Assembly (NCBI GenBank): GCA_038396625.1
Contig: CP121688.1
Span: 2,604,001-2,668,000, forward strand
Direction: 5' to 3'
DNA from: G038396625 sp038396625
Lineage (GTDB): Bacteria; Bacillota; Clostridia; Peptostreptococcales; Thermotaleaceae
Length of the DNA stretch: 64,000 nucleotides
Part shown: piece after piece, positions 9,350-18,172 of the stretch
Layout: the number at the start of each line of letters is the position of its first letter
How positions within the stretch are numbered: the stretch's first letter is position 1
The notes under the pieces: generated by a model
The model's database searches: none
What the model was told of the DNA's origin: nothing
The model's input: the letters and a program-made list of their open reading frames with translations, nothing else
Made by a program: the position numbers and the translations under genes

Positions 9350-10624
9350 TTATTGCTGTCTATACTTAATTTCCCCATTTACAATGGTTGTAACTACTTT
9401 TCCTTTTAATTGCCATCCTTCAAAAGGCATATTACTGGATTTAGAATAAAACTTCTTTTTATCCACAATCCATTCTCTGTCTAAATCGATAATGGTAATA
9501 TCCGCATCATATCCTTCTTTTAAAGTCCCCTTAGGAAGGTTTAATAATTGTGCTGGTGCACAGCTTAATTTTTTTACGAGTGCTTCTAAGGTCATGTGTC
9601 CCGGATGTACCAATTCTTTGAGTCCAAGAGCAAATGCCGTTTCAAGACCAATGATTCCATTGGCAGCTCCTACCAAATCTTTATCCTTATCTTCTTTTGT
9701 ATGGGGAGCATGATCTGTGGCAATCACATCAATTGTACCGTCCATCAAACCCTCTTTAATGGCCCTTACGTCTTTTTCAGTTCTTAGTGGAGGACTCATT
9801 TTCGCATCGCTACCTCTTTGTAACACCATTTTGTCTGTTAAGGTAAAATGATGCGGTGTAGCCTCACAAGTTACCTTTAATCCTCGCGCTTTTGCAGCCC
9901 TTACCAACTCCATTCCTTTTTGAGTAGAAATATGTTGGATATGTAGTCTTGCACCTGTTTTCTCCGCTAAAAACAAATCACGAAGAATAATTAATTCTTC
10001 TGTAGCTGCTGGTATTCCTACTAGATTAAGTTGTTTAGATACTTCTCCCCTATGAATAGAACGATCATATACCATACTAGTATCTTCACAGTGAACACTT
10101 ACGAGTAAGTCCAGATCCTTAGCCTTTTGTAAAGCTTCATACATTACACTGGCATTCATAACCGTCTTGCCATCATCTGTAATCCCTACAATGCCTATAT
10201 TCATTAAATCCTTGTATGGGCTTAATTCAATGCCCTCTAGTTTTTTGGTAATACTGCCCATCATATAGATATTGCACTGTGCTTTTTGGGATTTTTGTTT
10301 GATCAGATTTACAACCGATGGATCATCTATGGTTGGATTGGTATTTGGCATACATACAACACTGGTGAAACCTCCAGCAACCGCTGCCAATGATCCTGTT
10401 TCAATCGTTTCTTTTTCTTCAAATCCTGGTTCACGAAAATGCACATGCATATCAATAAACCCCGGTACCACATACTTACCTGTGGCATCAATTACTTTGC
10501 AATTTTCTTTTGGTAGATTCTCTTGTATTTTTTCAATTTTTCCACTATCTAGTAATACATCGGATACTTTATTGATTCCTTGAGTTGGATCAATCACCCA
10601 GCCTCCGCAAATCAAAGTCTTCAT
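9350..10624 (-). CDS. pyrC: Dihydroorotase
   Basis: Zinc amidohydrolase that interconverts N-carbamoyl-L-aspartate and dihydroorotate. The 424-residue protein has the metal motif DMHVHFREPG near 60, later histidines in SVHCEDTSM and QHISTQKG, and ATDHAPHTKEDK near 305. Length fits class I dihydroorotases. It sits 25 nt after the M20 hydrolase gene and 13 nt before pyrK. The flanking genes for carbamoyl phosphate, aspartate transcarbamylase, PyrE and PyrF found in many pyr operons are absent here. Confidence 0.95.
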   Translation of the reverse strand: MKTLICGGWVIDPTQGINKVSDVLLDSGKIEKIQENLPKENCKVIDATGKYVVPGFIDMHVHFREPGFEEKETIETGSLAAVAGGFTSVVCMPNTNPTIDDPSVVNLIKQKSQKAQCNIYMMGSITKKLEGIELSPYKDLMNIGIVGITDDGKTVMNASVMYEALQKAKDLDLLVSVHCEDTSMVYDRSIHRGEVSKQLNLVGIPAATEELIILRDLFLAEKTGARLHIQHISTQKGMELVRAAKARGLKVTCEATPHHFTLTDKMVLQRGSDAKMSPPLRTEKDVRAIKEGLMDGTIDVIATDHAPHTKEDKDKDLVGAANGIIGLETAFALGLKELVHPGHMTLEALVKKLSCAPAQLLNLPKGTLKEGYDADITIIDLDREWIVDKKKFYSKSSNMPFEGWQLKGKVVTTIVNGEIKYRQQ

Positions 10625-10649
10625 TCGCTAACACCTTCCTTTCTTATAA

Positions 10650-11885
10650 CTATTTTGCTAATTCCAGCACCGTTTCAAACAAAATCTTTATACCATTTTC
10701 AATATCGGAAACTTTTACATCTTCGTTTTTATTATGGCTGATTCCTTTTTTGCATGGAATAAATATTAAAGAGGAAGGTACCACTTTTGCCATATTCATC
10801 GTATCATGTCCAGCGCCACTGGACATCTGTTTAAAGGCAAGTCCCAACTTTTTACACTTTTCTTTTACCACATCCATCATCTTTTGATCAAGCATTACAG
10901 GTCTCTCTTGACTGAGTACCTTAAGTTGATGGTTTACCTTTCTTTTGTTGCAAATCTCACTGGTTTTCGCAATCACAGTATTTAATGTGCGTAAAACACT
11001 TTCTATGTGAATGCCTCTGACGTCTACAAATAAATTCACTTGACCTGGTACCACATTCATAGCTCCAGGAAAGACTTCACAATTTCCCGTAGTCGTAACC
11101 GTTTGATATTTGGATTCATCTCTTCCTACTTTTTCTATCTCTAAAATAATCTCTGCCGCAGCAGTTAGTGCATCTTTACGCATGGACATTGGACAACTCC
11201 CAGAATGAGCCTCTTCTCCTGCTAAATGAATATGCAGTCTCATAGGTGCAGCAATCGCCTCTACGATCCCAATTTGGATTTGCTCTCTTTCCAAAATAGG
11301 TCCTTGCTCTATATGAAGTTCTACAAATGCTTTTGTATTTTCAGGTCTCACCAAGCTCTCTTGGATTGTTTCTGGCATATACCCTCGGTCTATTAATGCA
11401 TCATATAAAGAAATATTATTTTTATCGGTATAGTTTTTCAGCATAGATATAGCAAGTTTACCTGTAATTGCTTTGCTTCCCACAGTAGAGATGTTAAATC
11501 GACTGGATTCTTCTGTCGAAAATACAATTATCTCGATAGGATGCCTATGGTTTATTTGTTTTTCTCCAATCATCCTTACCGTCTCAATCGCTGCTATGAC
11601 CCCTAATGTGCCATCATATTTTCCTCCGTGGGGAACTGTATCAAGATGTGAGCCTACAAGTAAGGCTGGCAGCGTAGGATCCCTGCCTTCTTTTCTTGCA
11701 CGAATATTGCCTACACCATCTTCCCAAACTTTTAACCCTAAACCTTTACATTTCTCCTTAATAAAGTCTCTTGCTTTCATATCCTCATCAGATAAAGCTA
11801 ATCTTGTAATTCCACCATCATCTTGTTGACCAATGCGATTCACCATATCCATGTTTTCCCAAAAAACTTCTCGTTCTATTTTCAT
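10650..11885 (-). CDS. M20-family N-carbamoyl-L-amino acid hydrolase
   Basis: Dinuclear metal hydrolase of the AllC/HyuC/AmaB group, which cleave carbamoyl-amino acids or allantoate to ammonia, CO2 and the amino product. Visible ligands: GSHLDTVP, GGKYDGTLG, FSTEESSRF, VELHIEQGP and the C-terminal GAGHDTMNMA. Length of 411 is typical. ATG 11885 has a GAGGTG site. It lies between dctM (18 nt) and pyrC (25 nt). With dihydroorotase next door, N-carbamoyl-L-aspartate is the natural substrate guess, making it a ureidosuccinase; allantoate or N-carbamoyl-beta-alanine remain possible. Confidence 0.88.
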   Translation of the reverse strand: MKIEREVFWENMDMVNRIGQQDDGGITRLALSDEDMKARDFIKEKCKGLGLKVWEDGVGNIRARKEGRDPTLPALLVGSHLDTVPHGGKYDGTLGVIAAIETVRMIGEKQINHRHPIEIIVFSTEESSRFNISTVGSKAITGKLAISMLKNYTDKNNISLYDALIDRGYMPETIQESLVRPENTKAFVELHIEQGPILEREQIQIGIVEAIAAPMRLHIHLAGEEAHSGSCPMSMRKDALTAAAEIILEIEKVGRDESKYQTVTTTGNCEVFPGAMNVVPGQVNLFVDVRGIHIESVLRTLNTVIAKTSEICNKRKVNHQLKVLSQERPVMLDQKMMDVVKEKCKKLGLAFKQMSSGAGHDTMNMAKVVPSSLIFIPCKKGISHNKNEDVKVSDIENGIKILFETVLELAK

Positions 11886-11903
11886 GGTGTCACCTCAAAT
11901 ATT

Positions 11904-13181
11904 CTAATAGTAGATCAATCTAGGCAGTAATAGAGAAATATCAGGGATATAGGTAATCGCCATAAGTGCCGCCACACTTACAAATACAAAAACCATAACT
12001 GCAGGAACAATTTTTGCAATTGGCACATTGGTTACACTATTGGCCACAAATAAATTAAGTCCAAAAGGTGGTGTAAAATTGCCAATTGATAGATTTGTTA
12101 CCATGATGATTCCTAAATGAACTGGATTGATACCCATTTGCGCTGCAATAGGAAAGAACAAAGGTGCAAGAATAATAATTGCTGCAATTCCTTCCATAAA
12201 CATTCCCACAATCAGCAATACAATATTTACGATGAGCAAAAATACAATAGGAGAGTTAATGTTCTGCATAATTCCTGCTGTAAGGGTTTGAGGTACACGA
12301 GCAACTGTTAAGAACCATCCGAATGCTTGAGCTGCAGCCACCAGTACCAATACTTGTGCACATGTTATTGCTGAGCGTACACATACATCATATAACCCTT
12401 TTAAATCAATCTCCTTATAAATAAACATTCCCACGATAATTGCATAAATGGCTGAAATGCCCGCCGATTCTGTGGGTGTAAAAATCCCGAAGTAAATACC
12501 TCCTAATATAATGATTGGTACTGCTAAGGACCAGGCTGCCTCTTTTGTATTCTCTGCGATTTCTTTGAAAGTTGATTTTTCATCAACGGGTAATTGATGT
12601 TTTCTTGCATAATAGAATACATACAGCATTGTAGCCAATCCGTAGACAATCCCAGCTCCAATCCCAGCCATAAACAACTCTCCAACTGATGTTCCAGTAG
12701 CAGTAGCATAGATAATTAATGTGATACTTGGTGGAATTAACAAAGCAACTGATCCTGAAGAAGTGATCAGTCCTAGTGCAAATCCCTTTGGATATTTCTG
12801 TCTTACCAATTCGGGATATAATATCTTACCCATAGCAATTACCGTAGCAGGGCTTGATCCAGATAATGCCCCAAAAAACATACAAGCAAGCTCCGTAGTA
12901 TAGCCTAGACCACCTCTTACGCTTCCTACCAAACTTCTAGTCCATTTAAGAATCCTTGTAGAAAGTCCTCCTGTATCCATCACATTTGCTGCAAAAATAA
13001 AGAAAGGCATGGACATGAGGGCAAATTTATCTACCCCACCAAAGGCTTTTTGTATCATAATCATCGGATCCATATTGGTAAAAAACATCATTGTCAGTAA
13101 TACAGCAAAGTTTAGTGCAACAAAAATAGGGACACTACCTAGTAAAAGCGCAATCAACAAAACCATCAATACAATTGCCAA
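11904..13181 (-). CDS. dctM: TRAP transporter large permease DctM
   Basis: The sodium- or proton-coupled transport channel of a tripartite TRAP system. The 425-residue protein has about 12 hydrophobic segments and the DctM-type signatures GALSGSSPATVIAMG and PPSITLIIYA. It begins at TTG 13181, one base after the dctQ stop, with AAAGGGGTG at 7 nt, so it is translationally coupled. The substrate is not given by the sequence; the operon suggests orotate, dihydroorotate or carbamoyl-aspartate. Confidence 0.93.
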   Translation of the reverse strand: MAIVLMVLLIALLLGSVPIFVALNFAVLLTMMFFTNMDPMIMIQKAFGGVDKFALMSMPFFIFAANVMDTGGLSTRILKWTRSLVGSVRGGLGYTTELACMFFGALSGSSPATVIAMGKILYPELVRQKYPKGFALGLITSSGSVALLIPPSITLIIYATATGTSVGELFMAGIGAGIVYGLATMLYVFYYARKHQLPVDEKSTFKEIAENTKEAAWSLAVPIIILGGIYFGIFTPTESAGISAIYAIIVGMFIYKEIDLKGLYDVCVRSAITCAQVLVLVAAAQAFGWFLTVARVPQTLTAGIMQNINSPIVFLLIVNIVLLIVGMFMEGIAAIIILAPLFFPIAAQMGINPVHLGIIMVTNLSIGNFTPPFGLNLFVANSVTNVPIAKIVPAVMVFVFVSVAALMAITYIPDISLLLPRLIYY

Positions 13182-13182
13182 A

Positions 13183-13668
13183 TTAATTCACCCCTTTCAA
13201 ATCATCATCTTTATCGCCTTTGATTCCTTTAAAAACTTCTTGTACAAACCGAATTGTCATTAAGAAAAATCCAAGGGGGATTGCCAAGTAGGGAATCCAC
13301 ATAGGTATTTGTAATGCTGGAGAAACCTGTCCCATGCTTATGGTAAAATTAATGACTTTTATACCATAAGTCATCATAATGCCAGCAAAAATAGCAGCAA
13401 TCGTGTTGACCACAATAAACACCTTCTTCTTAGACTTTGAAGAAAGATACTCATGTATAAAGTCTATACTCACATGGGCGCCTGTTCTTGCACAGATGCC
13501 TCCTCCAATAAAAGCAATCCAAATCATCAGATATTTTATAAGTTCTTCTGCCCAGCTGGTACTAGACTTAAAGATATAACGCAGCATAACATTGATAAAC
13601 AAAATAATTGTTGTTGTCAATAAAGCTGTACCACAAAATATTTCTTCAATTTTATCAAGTATCTTCAT
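13183..13668 (-). CDS. dctQ: TRAP transporter small permease DctQ
   Basis: Small membrane subunit that joins DctM. The 161-residue protein has four hydrophobic helices and the family motif SSTSWAEELIKYLMIWIAF near 35-55. The start is ATG 13668 with GGAGGTG at 5 nt; the longer frame upstream lacks a ribosome site. It lies between the dctP-dctQ intercistronic hairpin and dctM. Confidence 0.92.
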   Translation of the reverse strand: MKILDKIEEIFCGTALLTTTIILFINVMLRYIFKSSTSWAEELIKYLMIWIAFIGGGICARTGAHVSIDFIHEYLSSKSKKKVFIVVNTIAAIFAGIMMTYGIKVINFTISMGQVSPALQIPMWIPYLAIPLGFFLMTIRFVQEVFKGIKGDKDDDLKGVN

Positions 13669-13703
13669 CTTTTCACCTCCATTATTCATCAAGCTTATAA
13701 TGC

Positions 13704-13726
13704 AAGGATGCACGATGTGCATCCTT
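13704..13726 (-). other. Intercistronic hairpin between dctP and dctQ
   Basis: AAGGATGCAC and GTGCATCCTT form a perfect 10-bp stem with a three-base loop in the gap of about 77 nt between dctP and dctQ. No T run follows on the minus strand. Such hairpins often protect the binding-protein mRNA and allow more of it than of the permeases. Confidence 0.7.
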
Positions 13727-13745
13727 AAGTTAATTTGACCTCTAC

Positions 13746-14789
13746 TTATTTTAGTGCTTCAATCTCTTTGTTGATTAAATCAAGAATTTCTTTTTTCTCA
13801 GGTGTTTCTGCAAATTCTTCATGAACAGGCTTTGAAGCTTCTCTAAATGCTTCTCTTTCTTCTTCTGTCAATTCATAAACATTGATATTAGACTGCTTAA
13901 TTTCTTCTAAAAATTCAGCTTCTTTATCCTCAAGTGCTTTTCTTTCTACTTCTCTTCCTGCTTTTTCTGCTTCGATAACCATCGCCTTGTATTCCTCTGG
14001 CAACTCATCAAACCATGCTTTATTAGCTACAAATGCATATGCTAGATATCCATGGTTACTTAAAATAAGGTTATCTTGTACTTCATAGAATTTATTCATG
14101 GCAATAGATTGGATTGGGTTTTCTTGTCCATCTACAATATTTTGTTGCAATGCATTATAAAGCTCTGCATATTCAATCGGTACAGGATTTGCTCCCCATG
14201 CCTTATATTGTGCTAATAAAAGCGGTGAAGGCATTACACGCATCTTGACCCCTACAAAGTCCTCTGGTTTATGAATTTCTTTACCTTTTGTGGTAAATTG
14301 CTTAAATCCAGAACCCCAAAAACCTAATCCTTTGAATTTTTTTTCTTCTGCTTTTGCCAACAGCTTGTCTCCTGCTTCGCCATCAAGCACTTTCCACATT
14401 ACATCACTTGAAGGGAATAAGAAAGGAAAGTCAACAATTTGTAATTCCTCAACAAAAGGCGTCATTACAGCAATTGGCTGAATCGTCATTTGATGTGATC
14501 CCATTTGTACTGATTCTGCTTGCTCTCTCATGGAACCTAATTGCATAGATGGGAAAATCTCTACAGTAATTTTTCCACCACTCAATTCTTCAAGTTTTTC
14601 CTTAAAAGCAAGGGACCCTACATGTTCAGGACTGCTTTCTGGTTGATTGTGGCTTAATTGAACCGTCATACTTGGTAACTCCTTTGCCTGCTCTCCATCT
14701 CCTGAAGGTGCTGTTTCTTTTGTGCCACATCCTGCTAACATACCTACACTCAGTAAAAGTACAAGGCATAAACTTAATAATTTCTTCAT
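13746..14789 (-). CDS. dctP: TRAP transporter substrate-binding lipoprotein DctP
   Basis: Extracytoplasmic binding protein that hands a carboxylate to DctQM. The 347-residue protein begins with a lipoprotein signal ending LAGC, followed by a TRAP solute receptor domain. A conserved carboxylate-binding arginine is probably in GVKMRVMPSP near 175. Of two in-frame ATGs, 14789 lies 8 nt from AAGGAGG while 14795 lies only 2 nt away, so I use 14789. It follows iclR by about 75 nt in the same operon. Confidence 0.93.
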   Translation of the reverse strand: MKKLLSLCLVLLLSVGMLAGCGTKETAPSGDGEQAKELPSMTVQLSHNQPESSPEHVGSLAFKEKLEELSGGKITVEIFPSMQLGSMREQAESVQMGSHQMTIQPIAVMTPFVEELQIVDFPFLFPSSDVMWKVLDGEAGDKLLAKAEEKKFKGLGFWGSGFKQFTTKGKEIHKPEDFVGVKMRVMPSPLLLAQYKAWGANPVPIEYAELYNALQQNIVDGQENPIQSIAMNKFYEVQDNLILSNHGYLAYAFVANKAWFDELPEEYKAMVIEAEKAGREVERKALEDKEAEFLEEIKQSNINVYELTEEEREAFREASKPVHEEFAETPEKKEILDLINKEIEALK

Positions 14790-14864
14790 TTTCATATCCT
14801 CCTTTTTTACTTTTTATCTATATTAGACTTGTATTTATGGCTCTATCCTACCTTATCATACAAG

Positions 14865-15614
14865 CTAATATTCTTTCTGATAACCTAATGCAATAGATAT
14901 TTCTGATGCAGTACGTTTCAAGTCTTGAATTTTATTTTCATTAATATAGTTTTTAGATTTAATTCCCACCATGGTGATACTTGCTGCCACACTTCCGGAA
15001 TAATCTCTAATGGGAACTGCAATGGCATTGACCCCTGCCTCTAATTCTTCATCACACAATCCATAGCCCGTTTTTCGAATACATTCCAGTTTTTTCTTTA
15101 TTTCTTCTATATTAGTAAGGGTATGGAGCGTAAACCTGTTTATTTTTTGCTGACAAAGTATTTTTTCGATCATCTCCTCATCTAGATAAGCCAATATTAC
15201 CTGTGCCGCTACAGCGGCATTCATAGGCATTTCACTGCCAATTTTTACATAAAACTTGACTCTGTCAGAAGACATCACTGTATCAATACAAATTGCCCTA
15301 TTGTTCTCCATAATACTAAGAAATACCATTTCTTCGTATTTCAACGATAATCTTTCTAAATAAGGTCTAGCTACCAAGCGTATATCATTGTTATTTAACA
15401 GATTTACAGCTAAATGAAGTACCTTCCAGCTGAGCTTATATTTTTTGGTTTCAGGATCTTGAACCACATAATCATTTTTTTTCAAACAAGCCAACATCCT
15501 ATGTATAGAGCTAATGGGTATAGAAAGATGCTCACTGATTTCAGAGATCATATATCCCTCTTTTCGTTTACTTAATAAATTCAGCAACTCTAATAATCTA
15601 TCAATAATTTGCAT
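14865..15614 (-). CDS. IclR-family transcriptional regulator
   Basis: N-terminal winged helix-turn-helix (IDRLLELLNLLSKRKEGYMI, then ISEHLSIPISSIHRML) and a C-terminal IclR effector domain with GYGLCDEELEAGVNAIAVPI. The 249-residue length from ATG 15614 is the family norm, and AAGAGAGG lies 7 nt upstream; the longer frame from 15704 would run through a palindrome that looks like an operator. It is the first gene of the TRAP-pyrCKD operon. IclR proteins usually sense a catabolic substrate, so this one may respond to the imported compound. Confidence 0.92.
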   Translation of the reverse strand: MQIIDRLLELLNLLSKRKEGYMISEISEHLSIPISSIHRMLACLKKNDYVVQDPETKKYKLSWKVLHLAVNLLNNNDIRLVARPYLERLSLKYEEMVFLSIMENNRAICIDTVMSSDRVKFYVKIGSEMPMNAAVAAQVILAYLDEEMIEKILCQQKINRFTLHTLTNIEEIKKKLECIRKTGYGLCDEELEAGVNAIAVPIRDYSGSVAASITMVGIKSKNYINENKIQDLKRTASEISIALGYQKEY

Positions 15615-15637
15615 GCCTATACCTCTCTTAATCATTC

Positions 15638-15656
15638 TTTTCCACCGGGTGGAAAA
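15638..15656 (-). promoter_or_regulatory. Candidate IclR operator palindrome
   Basis: TTTTCCACC and GGTGGAAAA form a perfect 9+1+9 palindrome 24 nt upstream of the iclR start. IclR-family sites commonly contain TGGAAA/TTTCCA half-sites. A further half-site TTCCAC lies about 20 nt upstream. It sits between the PyrR terminator and the gene, so binding would act as a roadblock or control a local promoter. Confidence 0.6.
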
Positions 15657-15751
15657 CATTTCTTTATAGTGGAATTTTTTATATATATTCTTTTTAAAAA
15701 CCAAAATTCCTTCTTAAAATTACAAATTATTTTATTTTTTGTATTGAATAT

Positions 15752-15905
15752 AAAAAAACCTTTTGCTCTCATAAAGGCAAAAGGTTTTTTTATTCGTATA
15801 AAAACAGCAAAGATATTTTATTTTTTATATCTCCTAATGTTCGTTTCATGTATTTGCCTTTTCAGCCTCTCTGGACTCATTTAAAGGTTATGCATATTCT
15901 CTTGT
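15752..15905 (-). promoter_or_regulatory. PyrR attenuator leader
   Basis: The minus strand holds AGTCCAGAGAGGCT (15877-15864), an exact match to the PyrR-binding loop consensus ARUCCNGNGAGGYU, closed by a CCTTT/AAAAGG stem. Downstream is a terminator whose arms are AAAAAACCTTTTGC and its complement, ending in seven T residues (15752-15793). The 3' arm of the PyrR hairpin (AAAGGCAAA) is complementary over 9 bases to TTTGCCTTT in the terminator, giving a mutually exclusive antiterminator. High UMP or UTP should make PyrR favour termination. Confidence 0.88.
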
Positions 15906-15911
15906 CGACTT

Positions 15912-15941
15912 ATCTTATCATAGTGTATCTTTTTGTGTCAA
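15912..15941 (-). promoter_or_regulatory. Promoter of the PyrR-attenuated operon
   Basis: TTGACA (15941-15936) and TAAGAT (15917-15912) are separated by 18 nt on the minus strand, giving a start near 15905, immediately before the PyrR leader. Confidence 0.6.
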
Positions 15942-15980
15942 TACTGTATTATTGGAAGTATGTCGTAAATTATCTTAAGG

Positions 15981-16598
15981 TTATTTTTTAAAAATCCTAA
16001 AAGGTTGTCCCACAGGTAAAAACTCTCTGCCAAAGTGAGGATTTAATACTGCTGCAGCTGAACCATAAAATGAAAGGATAGAAATAAGTAATTCTGAAAA
16101 CGCTGCCAGCCCATGACCAAATTCTGGAAATATTCCAAATGTGCTTAAGGACAATCCGATAAATAAGAAATCTATTAGAAAAAAGATACTAAATAATACT
16201 TTATGGGTTTCCATCGCACCTATTGTCATAAATATACTAAAAACCAAATAACCTACAAAGGCAAATCCGAGTTGCTTAGGATCTGCATTAGCCGCCAACG
16301 CTTCTCCAAAAAGTCCTAATTGAATACACCATGTAATAGCAACACCAAACCAAAAGAAAGCGTATCCTCCAAATGCCGTTGTTCCAAAAACATTATTACG
16401 CTTTGAATCATTGATGCAAGCAAACAGTTGTGCAAAGGCACCTAAAAATATAGCCCAAGGAATGATAAAGGATACACCTTGGGTTAGTCCAAGTTTTTGT
16501 GATGATGCTACCAGGGTTACCATCGCTAACCCAAATAAGCCTAAAGCAGATGGGTCCGCATTGGTAATTTTGACATTTTGTGTTTCGTTTGTTGTCAT
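15981..16598 (-). CDS. Acetate uptake transporter (AceTr/SatP family)
   Basis: A 205-residue membrane protein with six hydrophobic helices and the family motif NADPSALGLFGLAMVTL at its start, a variant of NPAPLGL. Family members (YaaH/SatP, Gpr1, Ady2) carry acetate or succinate as channels or proton symporters. GAGGAGG precedes ATG 16598. It is monocistronic: the promoter and PyrR leader of the next operon follow it. Confidence 0.9.
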   Translation of the reverse strand: MTTNETQNVKITNADPSALGLFGLAMVTLVASSQKLGLTQGVSFIIPWAIFLGAFAQLFACINDSKRNNVFGTTAFGGYAFFWFGVAITWCIQLGLFGEALAANADPKQLGFAFVGYLVFSIFMTIGAMETHKVLFSIFFLIDFLFIGLSLSTFGIFPEFGHGLAAFSELLISILSFYGSAAAVLNPHFGREFLPVGQPFRIFKK

Positions 16599-16751
16599 AT
16601 TGAGCCTCCTCTAAATCTTTTTTCAAATTTTGTCGTAATGTTAATAATGAAAAAAACAATAGCTTTAATAAGATATCAAAAAAACAAAGAGGAGTCAATC
16701 AATTTTTGGAAATATCTCATTGTACTTTATGCATATTTTGCTATATTCTGT

Positions 16752-16782
16752 AAAAAAGCAGAGGGCATCAAGCCTCTGCTTT
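16752..16782 (-). terminator. Terminator of the prkA-yhbH-spoVR operon
   Basis: AAGCAGAGG and CCTCTGCTT pair around an 8-base loop directly after the spoVR stop and end in six T residues on the minus strand. Confidence 0.85.
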
Positions 16783-16783
16783 G

Positions 16784-18172
16784 TCAATTGGTATGAATGG
16801 ATATGTTTTTACTTTCATCACATACAATTCGTTTTTTGACTTGATCAATTACTGTACTCAGATATACTTTGCCCCCCCATAAATTCGAAAGATGTTTTAA
16901 GGTTTCATAGGCGTAGGTTAACTCTAATTCTCTACCATCATATTCATGGCTCAATAAAAGCGATTGATCCTTTGGCAGTATTTCTTCTACTTTAATACAG
17001 GGAATTGCCCCCATACCGATATTGTTGGCAATGGTATTTCTAATTTCTTTCCAACCTTTTTCATCCGCCACCTCTTCGATCTCATAATCCTGCCCTTTTT
17101 TTCGATATTGAAACAAATTCATCTCTCCACATAATTCTTCTGTAAGATATCTTCGAATAAAGGATTCATCTCTTTCCAACTGCCGAACTTCAAATATTTT
17201 TTCTATCCCATAACGTTTTTCAATATCCTCAAAAATTTTAAATCCTACATAATAAGGATTAATGAATCCTAAAAAAGGTCTGATAACTTGATTATGCCTG
17301 CTTAAAAATTCTATATGCAGATTTTGAGGCAGTTCCAGCTTATTGAGTATTTTATAATGCCAATAACTAGCCCATCCTTCGTTCATTACTTTGGTTTCAA
17401 TTTGAGGAATAAAGTATTGTGTTTCTTCAATAACAATACTTAAAACATCTTTTTCCCACTCTTCTAATCGGCCATGTTCTAATATAAAACCCACAAGATC
17501 TTCGCTAGGTTCTAAAGGCACTTTGTTTATATTTGGAAAAGGAATATCTTTTTTTTCTTCTAAAATACTGATGGGTTTTGTCTTAAGATAATATTCATTA
17601 AGTATTTTTTGCTTTTTTTCATCATCTGTAATCTTCTTACTTCCTACCACTCTTGATGTCTGATATCTTAATGCATGGGCTGCATCCAATATACGTTCCA
17701 TTCTTTCATAACCAATGGTTGGATCTTGAATATAGCTTCTCACCCTATTCGCGTGATTTTTAAAGATTTCTATTGTGTAATGTGCTGCGGTCCCTTCTAC
17801 AAACAATCTATTATTTTTAAAGAAATCATTATGTCCATATACATGGGCCATGGTAAGAATCTGTAGTAGTAAACTATTGTCTCGCATCAGATACCCAATG
17901 CATGGATTAGAGTTAATGACCATTTCATAGGGTAATCCTTCTATATTATATTTATAGAGAATTTTTTTCTTTTCATAGGCCTTTCCATAACTCCAATGGG
18001 GATAGTGCGCAGGCATACCTACATAGGCCTCATAACAAATCATATCTTCATAACTGCAAATTTCAAACTCCTGCGGATAACAATCAAGACCATATTGTTT
18101 CACCATTTCTTCAATTTTCTTGTTCCATTCTTCTAGCTCCTGCATTGTATAATCCATCATAGGAAAAATCAT
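16784..18172 (-). CDS. spoVR: SpoVR family protein
   Basis: A 462-residue protein of the SpoVR/YcgB family, needed for normal cortex formation in Bacillus spores; its biochemistry is unknown. Visible family features include the N-terminal MQELEEWNKKIEEMVKQYGL, the PYEMVINSNPCIGYLMR block, the HVYGHNDFFKNN motif, and MNEGWASYWHYKIL near 265, both histidine-rich and metal-site-like. ATG 18172 shares one base with the yhbH stop (TAATG), so the two are coupled. Third gene of the conserved prkA-yhbH-spoVR set (yeaG-yeaH-ycgB in enterics). Confidence 0.93.
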   Translation of the reverse strand: MIFPMMDYTMQELEEWNKKIEEMVKQYGLDCYPQEFEICSYEDMICYEAYVGMPAHYPHWSYGKAYEKKKILYKYNIEGLPYEMVINSNPCIGYLMRDNSLLLQILTMAHVYGHNDFFKNNRLFVEGTAAHYTIEIFKNHANRVRSYIQDPTIGYERMERILDAAHALRYQTSRVVGSKKITDDEKKQKILNEYYLKTKPISILEEKKDIPFPNINKVPLEPSEDLVGFILEHGRLEEWEKDVLSIVIEETQYFIPQIETKVMNEGWASYWHYKILNKLELPQNLHIEFLSRHNQVIRPFLGFINPYYVGFKIFEDIEKRYGIEKIFEVRQLERDESFIRRYLTEELCGEMNLFQYRKKGQDYEIEEVADEKGWKEIRNTIANNIGMGAIPCIKVEEILPKDQSLLLSHEYDGRELELTYAYETLKHLSNLWGGKVYLSTVIDQVKKRIVCDESKNISIHTN

